DNA of 8,883 nt, from positions 1-8,883 of the forward strand of contig JAEORG010000399.1 of assembly GCA_016841005.1 (NCBI GenBank), written 5' to 3'. The DNA is from Candidatus Thorarchaeota archaeon. Lineage in GTDB: Archaea > Asgardarchaeota > Thorarchaeia > Thorarchaeales > Thorarchaeaceae. The notes beneath the pieces were generated by a model. The model saw only the letters and a list, made by a program, of their open reading frames with translations, had not been told where the DNA came from and searched no databases. Positions 1-5,569 of the stretch are shown in pieces (within the stretch, counting starts at the first letter, position 1; every line of letters begins with the position of its first letter). Made by a program: the position numbers and the translations under genes.

Positions 1-330
1 CCAAACCGCACCTTCAACACCTGGAAGCTCTTTACCCAAATCCTTTGATGTAAGTCCTTTTTTCCTAGCTTCTTTGCGTTCATCCCAGACTTCTCGTTTT
101 GTTTCCTCCCCTGAACTTGCTCCATACTTGGCGATTTCTTCAAATATTCCAAGAATAGCAAGTGCGATTGAGGATTTTCCAGCTCCAGATTCTCCCATGA
201 TTCCGACAGCCTCTCCTTCATAGATTTCAAAATTAACATCTTCAACCGCTTTCACTATTCCTCTTGTAGATGTGTAGTATGCTTTTAGATTCTCAACTTT
301 CAGAATCACATTATCGTGGCTGTCTGACAT
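1..330 (-). CDS. Opp/Dpp-type peptide ABC transporter ATPase, N-terminal fragment
   Basis: This is the first 110 codons of an ABC ATPase that would power uptake of oligopeptides or similar solutes on the cytoplasmic face of the membrane. The opening residues VENLKAYY, followed by VKAVEDVNFEI, are typical of the OppD/DppD group. A Walker A motif GESGAGKSS lies at residues 46-54, followed by ALAILG as in OppD. After it comes a charged stretch (about residues 73-100) where OppD usually moves straight to the GxIxFxG strand, so the protein seems to carry an insertion. The rest (Q-loop, signature, Walker B) lies beyond base 1. The ATG at 328-330 is chosen because the homology begins right after it; no Shine-Dalgarno is visible, and a TATA-like box about 26 bases upstream suits a leaderless start. 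It is divergent from the MFS gene. OppD rather than OppF is likely from the sequence but not proven. Confidence 0.88.
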   Translation of the reverse strand, partial: MSDSHDNVILKVENLKAYYTSTRGIVKAVEDVNFEIYEGEAVGIMGESGAGKSSIALAILGIFEEIAKYGASSGEETKREVWDERKEARKKGLTSKDLGKELPGVEGAVW

Positions 331-351
331 ATTGAGAGTGCATGCAGTTTC

Positions 352-361
352 GCAATTATAG
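352..361 (-). promoter_or_regulatory. TATA-like promoter box for the ABC ATPase gene
   Basis: On the minus strand this reads CTATAATTGC. Its centre is about 26 bases upstream of the ATG ending at 330, the distance from an archaeal TATA box to its transcription start, so the mRNA would begin at or next to the start codon. The lack of a Shine-Dalgarno fits. The same bases contain TATAAT and could be a bacterial -10 element, but no good -35 hexamer is seen 17 bases further up. Assigned by eye only. Confidence 0.4.
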
Positions 362-391
362 TCTACTGATAACGCATACTCATCACCAGTA

Positions 392-403
392 GCATTAAAT
401 CAA
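392..403 (+). promoter_or_regulatory. Weak TATA-like element upstream of the first MFS gene
   Basis: The AT-rich stretch GCATTAAATCAA lies about 44 bases before the ATG at 441. A start of transcription some 25 bases downstream would leave a leader of about 20 bases that contains the GGAG at 428-431. It fits the geometry but is a weak match, and any AT-rich patch could look similar. Confidence 0.25.
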
Positions 404-427
404 GCTAGTTTTTCAGTTGCGTTTCAC

Positions 428-431
428 GGAG
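428..431 (+). promoter_or_regulatory. Ribosome binding site that selects the ATG at 441
   Basis: GGAG sits nine bases before the ATG at 441. An in-frame TTG at 417 would give eight more residues but lies upstream of this site and has no ribosome binding site of its own, so the ATG is preferred. Confidence 0.5.
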
Positions 432-440
432 TTCGAAGTA

Positions 441-1658
441 ATGCCCACAAACAATCGAAATATTGTTGCCATATATCTCACCTTTGCCCTCCAATCACTA
501 GGGCAATCAATTGGGTGGCAGTTTGGTACATATTTCTTGCAAAATGAATTGGGTGTTCTCAACTTTGTCATCCTGACAGTGATTTGGTCCATCCCTACTT
601 TTGTTTCAATTGTAGCGGTGAGTTTTTGGGGTTCTGCGTCTGATAAGAAAGGAAAACGTAAGCCGTTCATGATTCTCGGATTTACAGGATTTTCTGTAAC
701 ATATCTTCTTCTTTCCTTTGTAAGAAGTGATGTTGAATTTCTTCTTATTTCCGCAGTTGGGGCGTTATTCTATTCATCATCCATTCCAGCAGGTCAAGCA
801 CTAGCAACTACTTCCACAGAGAAAAAAGGGGAACGGCTTGGTTATATGATAGTTGCACAATCCGCGGGGTGGTTTGTTGGATCTCTGGGTAGTGGCTTTC
901 TCTATGATATAATAGGAATGTTCGCTCTCTATCAAATATCTGCAGCATCCTGTATACTTGCAACTCTTATCTGTCAAGTTTTCGTTAAAGATGTAGATTT
1001 TGAGCCTGTATTAATTGGTAAGAGAAAATCTGCTTTGTCACTATTGAAGATGCCAGGAATGACAAGATTAGTGACTGCTGTTATGCTTAGTGCCCTTGGT
1101 ATTGCAACGATTAGCTCTCTAGTCGCAATTATGATTGTGGACGAACTTGGTGGGTTTCCTGCGTATGTAGGTTTGGCAAATTCAGGAGCAACTCTTCTTG
1201 CTGTTATAATAACGGGGTATATTGGGAAATTAATAGATAAAAAGGGGCCCTCTGAGATTTTAGTCACAGCCTACATATCATACATACTATTTGCTATTGC
1301 TTATGCGATCGTGCCGGATGCTATCGGTGCTTCAATCCTATTTGCCATACCAATTTATCCATTAGCTAATACAGCTGCTTTTGCTTTCGCAGCACTTCTA
1401 TCAGGAGATGAAGAACGAGGAAGTGCAATGGGTTTGATAAACGGAGCACAAAACGCAGGAGTAGCAATAGGTCCTATAATCGGAGGGATTTTTGCAGAGT
1501 ATGTTTTCTTTCGCGTTCAGCCTGTATCCTGGATTAATATGTTATTCAATCTTATAGCATTGATAATAGCTCTATCTCTACTGCCTATTGCTAAAACACT
1601 TCACAAGGAAACTCAACATTCTGAGGGAAATATTACATTGATTGAACCTACCGACTAG
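441..1658 (+). CDS. Major facilitator superfamily transporter, drug-efflux-like, 12 helices
   Basis: A 405-residue integral membrane protein with about twelve hydrophobic segments, the usual size of the family. Between helices 2 and 3 lies MFS motif A, GSASDKKGKRK (residues 64-74), and the second half repeats it as GKLIDKKG (262-269). Glycine-rich helix motifs follow at 139-159 and at 335-351 (GAQNAGVAIGPIIGG), which resembles motif C of proton-driven antiporters. ERLGYMIVAQ and ERGSAMGLINGAQ precede these helices, as in DHA-type multidrug exporters. Export of a small molecule driven by protons is the best guess; the substrate cannot be read from sequence. It is divergent from the ABC ATPase and convergent with the zinc-ribbon gene, with only ten bases between stops. 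Sugar or peptide transport is less likely but possible. Confidence 0.9.
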   Translation: MPTNNRNIVAIYLTFALQSLGQSIGWQFGTYFLQNELGVLNFVILTVIWSIPTFVSIVAVSFWGSASDKKGKRKPFMILGFTGFSVTYLLLSFVRSDVEFLLISAVGALFYSSSIPAGQALATTSTEKKGERLGYMIVAQSAGWFVGSLGSGFLYDIIGMFALYQISAASCILATLICQVFVKDVDFEPVLIGKRKSALSLLKMPGMTRLVTAVMLSALGIATISSLVAIMIVDELGGFPAYVGLANSGATLLAVIITGYIGKLIDKKGPSEILVTAYISYILFAIAYAIVPDAIGASILFAIPIYPLANTAAFAFAALLSGDEERGSAMGLINGAQNAGVAIGPIIGGIFAEYVFFRVQPVSWINMLFNLIALIIALSLLPIAKTLHKETQHSEGNITLIEPTD

Positions 1659-1668
1659 TCGATTATGT

Positions 1669-2055
1669 CTAACTTGCTTGTATAGCTGACTCACAATTTG
1701 GACATAATGCTGTTGCAGAATCCACCCATTGGACTTTATCCAACTCTAGTGCTGCACCACAATAAGGACATTTCTTAGGGAATTGATATTGATCTTCAGT
1801 ACTAGAGAGGTAGATTCCCTCTTCTTCTGATTCCGATTCGTAAGTTCTGGCAATCTCCTGTGCTCGACCTAATGTTTCAATTCTAAATTCTCTACGCCTC
1901 TGCATATTCTTAGAGAGAATCCAGAACAATAATGCGAACCATAATACCAAAAAGCTGATGCCATATGTAAATGGGACTAGGACTACTGCAATTATCATGA
2001 TAATACAATTACGCCAGAACACATTTCTTGAATCTGAATCATTGTGTTCTTCCAC
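1669..2055 (-). CDS. Small membrane-anchored zinc-ribbon protein
   Basis: I do not recognise a named family. The 128-residue protein has a short polar N-terminus, a hydrophobic stretch at about residues 16-48 that could form one long helix or a two-helix hairpin broken by PFTYG, a basic patch (MQRRREFR, 51-58), an acidic linker (ESESEEEG) and a C-terminal zinc ribbon. Zinc would be held by C96, C99, C118 and C121 (CPYC and CPNC, 18 residues apart). The basic patch suggests that the ribbon faces the cytoplasm. The start is a GTG (2053-2055); no ATG precedes the membrane segment, and a G-rich patch upstream is a poor ribosome binding site. It begins 14 bases after the amidohydrolase stop on the same strand, so the two are probably co-transcribed. 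A role in protein or nucleic acid binding at the membrane is speculation. Confidence 0.75.
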   Translation of the reverse strand: MEEHNDSDSRNVFWRNCIIMIIAVVLVPFTYGISFLVLWFALLFWILSKNMQRRREFRIETLGRAQEIARTYESESEEEGIYLSSTEDQYQFPKKCPYCGAALELDKVQWVDSATALCPNCESAIQAS

Positions 2056-2069
2056 TTCTATGAATACCC

Positions 2070-3257
2070 CTATTCTAATTCAACCCTTTTTCCGTTGATA
2101 AACACTTGTTCTACCTTGCTATAGAACTCAAAAGGATGCCCTGACCAAATCACAATATCTGCGTCCTTTCCTTTCTCAAGCGAGCCAACCCTGTTATCAA
2201 TTCCCAGTATCTCAGCTGGATTTAGTGTCACACACTTTAGAGCATCTTCACGACTCATTCCGTGTTTAATAACATACATTGGTAGCAGAGGGAAATAGTT
2301 CATTGGAGTGAGAGAATCCGTTTGAAGTGCAATCTTGACACCAGCGTTGTTGAGTGTTACAGCAGTTTCAAATCCACGTTCTCTTGTTTCCACTTTACTA
2401 ACCCAAAATATCGTTGGTCCTACTACTGCAGGAATTCCTGATTTCGCAATAAAAGATGCAATTTTATGGCCCTCGGTGCAATGGATGAGGATAAGTTTCA
2501 AGTTGAATTCTTTTGATATTCTAATAACAGTGGCTATATCATCAGCCCGATGACAATGTGCATGAAGTGGAATCTCTCGTTTCAACACCTTTGCGATAGT
2601 TTCCATCCCAAGGTCTCTCTTTGGAGGTGTTGGTTCAGCTTCTCCTTTGTCTTTTGCATCCCGAGATTTTGCTCCGAATGCCTTCCATTCTTCCAAGTAA
2701 TTTTGTCCATCGGTGAATGTCTTACGAAGTAGTGATGCTGTTCCCATTCTCGTTGAGGGTGCCCGTTTTTCATTACCATGAACTCGTTTGGGATTTTCTC
2801 CAAGTGCAATTTTCAATCCTGAAGGCGATAGTACTATCATCTCATCGACTACACCATTACCAACTGGTTTGACAATGAACGCTTCTCCACCAATCACATT
2901 TCCTGAACCAGGACCTGTATTGATGCAAGTGACTCCACCTTTTACAACCTCCTTGAGAGAGGGTTCATCTGGATTAAATGAATCAATCCCTCTGAGTTCA
3001 GGGGTAATTGGAGTAGTCATCTCATTTCCATCGGCACCTGCCCAACCAATTGAACCATCAAAGAGGCCTTGGTGACAGTGAGCGTCTATGAAGCCCGGGA
3101 GTACAAACTTACCTTCTGCGTCGATGATTTCAGAATCTTGTGGTATTGACACATCTTTCCCTACAGCATGTATCTTCTCCTCGTCGAAGACGATAATCCC
3201 ATTTTCTACTGTACCATTAACAGGACAGAGTATAGTTGCATTCTTTATTGCTTTCAA
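2070..3257 (-). CDS. Metal-dependent amidohydrolase, imidazolonepropionase/prolidase-like
   Basis: A cytoplasmic 395-residue TIM-barrel hydrolase of the amidohydrolase superfamily. A small N-terminal beta domain leads into FIDAHCHQG, whose H60 and H62 are the first metal ligands. Further likely ligands are in HAHCHRADD (residues 232-240), IHCTEGH (H259, H264) and the conserved Asp of LQTDS (D314). The segments GPGSGNVIGGEA (115-126) and GLKIALGENPKR (147-158) match a subfamily often labelled imidazolonepropionase-related or prolidase-like; its true substrate is unknown. The C-terminus LEKGKDADIVIWSGHP is typical of the superfamily. The start is TTG (3255-3257), supported by a strong Shine-Dalgarno seven bases away and by the lack of a better codon. 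Full length. The zinc-ribbon gene follows at 14 bases, while the C45 hydrolase gene is divergent. Hydrolysis of a cyclic amide or a peptide-like bond is inferred only. Confidence 0.88.
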   Translation of the reverse strand: MKAIKNATILCPVNGTVENGIIVFDEEKIHAVGKDVSIPQDSEIIDAEGKFVLPGFIDAHCHQGLFDGSIGWAGADGNEMTTPITPELRGIDSFNPDEPSLKEVVKGGVTCINTGPGSGNVIGGEAFIVKPVGNGVVDEMIVLSPSGLKIALGENPKRVHGNEKRAPSTRMGTASLLRKTFTDGQNYLEEWKAFGAKSRDAKDKGEAEPTPPKRDLGMETIAKVLKREIPLHAHCHRADDIATVIRISKEFNLKLILIHCTEGHKIASFIAKSGIPAVVGPTIFWVSKVETRERGFETAVTLNNAGVKIALQTDSLTPMNYFPLLPMYVIKHGMSREDALKCVTLNPAEILGIDNRVGSLEKGKDADIVIWSGHPFEFYSKVEQVFINGKRVELE

Positions 3258-3262
3258 GTTTG

Positions 3263-3270
3263 ATCTCCTC
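3263..3270 (-). promoter_or_regulatory. Strong ribosome binding site for the TTG-started amidohydrolase
   Basis: On the minus strand GAGGAGAT lies with its GGAG core seven bases before the TTG at 3257-3255. It closely matches the complement of the 16S rRNA 3' end and decides this unusual start codon. Confidence 0.7.
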
Positions 3271-3359
3271 TCAACTAAGGACCATTCCTAGCATGACAAA
3301 AAGCTTCTGTTAGGCGACTCTCCATCAACTTGATTAGATTCCAAGAATATTACTTCGTT

Positions 3360-4205
3360 ATGTCAGGCGGATGTACTATCGGAGCTAAGAAGCTACCTGG
3401 CAGGCTCTATTTGTTCAAGAATCGAGATCTTATCTATGATGATTTCAAAGATAGAGTAATTTTTGATGATCGGCTATTTGCTATTACTGGAATCGATATT
3501 GGTGAAGGAGTTGAGCGAGGAGTATCATTGGGTGTGAACAGCGCAGGTCTTGCTGTATGTAGCTCTTCTGTTCTCATTAATGAAGGAGCAGTGTATGATA
3601 TCTTGCTTGAAGAAATCCTTAGAGATGCTGATACAATTGAGGAATCTGAGAACATTGTTAGAAAGGCGGTGGAAGCTGGTCAGGAGTACCAATGGTGTAA
3701 TTTTGTACTCGGTTCAATTGATGAAGTCGGTGTGATAGAACTCATGAGCGATGCGTATCATCTCGAACGTGATGATACATATGTCGTCAGGGCCAATCAC
3801 CACCTCAAACTTCCCACTGCAATTGATGTGAATAATGCCTCAGCTGAGGAAAGGGAAGCATGTGGCTCACTTACTACCAGTCAAGAGAGAAGACAGATCG
3901 CATCAAAGATGGTGGTTCAAGCTACTGCTCTTCAAGACTTCATATCGATTGTAAGTTCTCATAGTAAGTCGAGAGGGTTTGACTCAATCTGTAGACATCG
4001 AGATGCTTTGGTGTCTAGCGGAGAATATCTTGGTGAAACTTCGTATAGCTATATTGTAGAAATTTTACAGTTAGACGAAGGTCTCTCTGATATCACAATC
4101 CATGTAGCCAAAGGAAATCCATGTTCTCATCCTTTCAAGCAAGTACAAGTGAGCTTTGAAGAATCAGATGAAACACGTTTCAAGATTATAGAGGAGTTTC
4201 CTTAG
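3360..4205 (+). CDS. C45-type N-terminal-nucleophile hydrolase / acyltransferase-like protein
   Basis: A 281-residue protein resembling the C45 group (acyl-CoA:6-aminopenicillanate acyltransferase, carcinine hydrolase and relatives), which hydrolyse or transfer acyl groups at amide bonds. The start MSGGCTIG places Cys5 as the likely nucleophile, to be exposed by self-cleavage after Gly4. It is followed by GRLYLFKNRD (residues 14-23), the Arg/Asn-Arg-Asp pattern that follows the nucleophile in these enzymes, then by GVNSAGLAV (58-66), a conserved strand-turn of the Ntn fold, and by RANHHL, a plausible oxyanion-hole Asn region. An in-frame TTG at 3330 would add ten residues. Neither start has a Shine-Dalgarno; the ATG is preferred because it leaves a minimal prosegment. 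Its stop overlaps the citrate-synthase-like stop by four bases, tail to tail. The substrate is unknown; bile-salt or penicillin hydrolase relatives are alternatives. Confidence 0.75.
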   Translation: MSGGCTIGAKKLPGRLYLFKNRDLIYDDFKDRVIFDDRLFAITGIDIGEGVERGVSLGVNSAGLAVCSSSVLINEGAVYDILLEEILRDADTIEESENIVRKAVEAGQEYQWCNFVLGSIDEVGVIELMSDAYHLERDDTYVVRANHHLKLPTAIDVNNASAEEREACGSLTTSQERRQIASKMVVQATALQDFISIVSSHSKSRGFDSICRHRDALVSSGEYLGETSYSYIVEILQLDEGLSDITIHVAKGNPCSHPFKQVQVSFEESDETRFKIIEEFP

Positions 4206-5269
4206 CTAGTTTCATTCTCTTTGAACCAGTCTAGTGTGTGAGCCATCCAACCTGCTACTCTTGAGATTGCGAACAGGTATGTATTGTACTCTATAGGGAA
4301 TCCAAATGTCGAGTATACTGCCGCGTTATACAAGTCAACATTAGGAAAGACTTCTCTACTTTTCATTTTATAGATGATATCAGCACCGACTTCTGCAATA
4401 TTAGCAATCAATTGTGGTAACCATTCGTCCTCCGTATCTTGAGTTCGTCTAATCAGAAATTCCCGGAGAAGCGCTGCTCTTGGATCAATAGTCCTATAGA
4501 TACGATGACCTAGACCATAGATTTTCTGTCCGTTAGTAATTCTTTGGCGAAGCACTTCAGCTAGATTCTCTACATCTCTGAGTTCATGAATTGTCTTCAT
4601 TGCAAGCGTACCTGTTCCATGATGAAGGGGGTCTGGATGAGTTTTGACGGCTCTCTTAATTGCTTCTCCGGGACTTTCTCCACTTTCAAGAGCTCCAATC
4701 AATGATGTAAGAGATGGATTGTCAGGATCGTCCATATGTAGGATCAGACTTGCATCAAAATCTCGAAGATCAACAAAATCTACTTCCCAGCCCATTGTAT
4801 GAAGAATATTCCCTGAGTGTCCATATCGGTCTGTAGGTTCAACAGGCTCAAGTCCTTGATTAAATCTATATTGGCCATTGATTGCGAGTGGAGTGAATGA
4901 TACAAATCTCAGAAGTGCATCATGAAGTGTTAATTTTCCATTAGTGGTCCAGTCATCTATTTTTTCTGCAAGACACTCAAGAACATACTCACAAGACTGT
5001 TCCTCTCTACTGAGGATGTCATCCTGATACTCTTTGAATTTATTTCTTGATGATTGCATGGCTTTTGTTATCTCGTTCTTACGAGTTGGGCTAGGAACTT
5101 CATCATTTACAAGGAGATATAATACAGTTTCATAGTCATGAAGGAAGGCAATAGTTGTAGTGACATGGTCTCTAAAGTAGAGCACTCCCTTTTCTGCATC
5201 AATTCTGCTGATGGAACTCGTCAATGAAACCTCCAGATTGCTCCTTACAATGAATACTAACTCAGCCAT
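4202..5269 (-). CDS. Citrate-synthase-family protein with altered oxaloacetate site
   Basis: A 355-residue homologue of citrate synthase, which joins oxaloacetate and acetyl-CoA. SSISRIDAEKGVLYFR (residues 18-33) is the usual N-terminal motif. The catalytic triad is present: H216 in DPLHHGTG, H255 in GLGHRIYRTIDPRA and D312 in FPNVDLYN, with spacings of 39 and 57, close to the archaeal enzymes. R264 and R337 also match substrate-binding arginines. However, the LHxDHE motif reads LHMDDP, giving Asp181 where pig His238 binds oxaloacetate. The chain also stops after DWFKENETS, just before the usual RPR tail that supplies an Arg to the partner subunit. The protein is thus slightly short (about 370-385 is usual). 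The ATG at 5267-5269 has no Shine-Dalgarno, so it may be leaderless. It could be a divergent citrate synthase, a methylcitrate or citryl-CoA lyase-like enzyme, or act on another 2-oxoacid. Confidence 0.9.
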   Translation of the reverse strand: MAELVFIVRSNLEVSLTSSISRIDAEKGVLYFRDHVTTTIAFLHDYETVLYLLVNDEVPSPTRKNEITKAMQSSRNKFKEYQDDILSREEQSCEYVLECLAEKIDDWTTNGKLTLHDALLRFVSFTPLAINGQYRFNQGLEPVEPTDRYGHSGNILHTMGWEVDFVDLRDFDASLILHMDDPDNPSLTSLIGALESGESPGEAIKRAVKTHPDPLHHGTGTLAMKTIHELRDVENLAEVLRQRITNGQKIYGLGHRIYRTIDPRAALLREFLIRRTQDTEDEWLPQLIANIAEVGADIIYKMKSREVFPNVDLYNAAVYSTFGFPIEYNTYLFAISRVAGWMAHTLDWFKENETS

Positions 5270-5336
5270 TGAAAAGGACTACTCTTTCCAAAAGGTTATT
5301 GTTATCACATTGGACAGGTATCTTGAGGGTGGAATT

Positions 5337-5513
5337 GTGACTTGGCAAGAACGAATGGGAAAACAGCCTGATTCGGATTATATGTCAAATGTTGTATTGA
5401 AATTCTGCGTTAGTGTATTTCTGATTTCAGTTGTTACCTTTATTATCTTTGTAGTAGTTGGAGGTCTAAATCTTGATTTGCGACCTCCTGGTCCGTCTCC
5501 ACCATTACCATAG
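5337..5513 (+). CDS. Small single-helix membrane protein with proline-rich tail
   Basis: I do not recognise this 58-residue protein. It has a polar N-terminus (residues 1-18), one strongly hydrophobic helix (about 19-43, rich in V, F and I) and a short tail, NLDLRPPGPSPPLP, with six prolines in its last nine residues. The GTG at 5337-5339 is chosen because GAGGGTGGA lies just upstream as a reasonable ribosome binding site; an ATG at 5355 would give 52 residues. The frame stays open further upstream into the 5' end of the citrate-synthase-like gene, but that part is probably not translated. It is divergent from that gene and convergent with GAPDH. The hydrophobic helix and tail look designed rather than random, but a chance frame cannot be excluded. 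It is not like the Sec61 beta subunit, which has its helix at the extreme C-terminus. Confidence 0.5.
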   Translation: MTWQERMGKQPDSDYMSNVVLKFCVSVFLISVVTFIIFVVVGGLNLDLRPPGPSPPLP

Positions 5514-5520
5514 TGTGTAT

Positions 5521-5557
5521 CAAAAAGAAACGGGGTGGATGTGACAAAGACATCCAC
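5521..5557 (-). terminator. Hairpin plus T-rich run, probable terminator of GAPDH
   Basis: GTGGATGT (5535-5542) and ACATCCAC (5550-5557) form a perfect eight-base-pair stem with a seven-base loop. Reading on the minus strand, the hairpin begins 13 bases after the GAPDH stop and is followed within a few bases by TTTCTTTTT. That order suits termination of the GAPDH transcript. On the plus strand no T-run follows, so it would serve the small membrane protein gene less well. Confidence 0.55.
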
Positions 5558-5569
5558 AATGAAATTGCA

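Noticed and set aside
339..346. Palindrome TGCATGCA in the ABC/MFS divergent promoter region
   Set aside because: Its position near the expected ABC transcription start is suggestive, but the same octamer occurs inside the M20 coding region (about 8636-8643), so chance is likely.
974..1267. Open frame on the minus strand inside the first MFS gene
   Set aside because: It lies wholly opposite a well-supported transporter gene and its translation has no recognisable domain; it is a shadow frame.
1652..1661. Palindrome CGACTAGTCG at the first MFS stop codon
   Set aside because: It has no loop and no T-run and is too short to argue for a terminator or an operator.
2550..2809. Overlapping frames on both strands inside the amidohydrolase gene
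   Set aside because: The continuous amidohydrolase reading frame with conserved motifs explains this DNA.
4202..5269. Possible loss of a catalytic His in the citrate-synthase homologue
   Set aside because: The DHE His was first taken for the catalytic one. By spacing, the catalytic His is in PLHH (H216), which is present; only a substrate-binding His is changed.
5211..5336. Upstream extension of the small membrane protein into the citrate-synthase-like 5' end
   Set aside because: The extra residues lie antisense to coding sequence; the GTG at 5337 with a nearby ribosome binding site is a better start.
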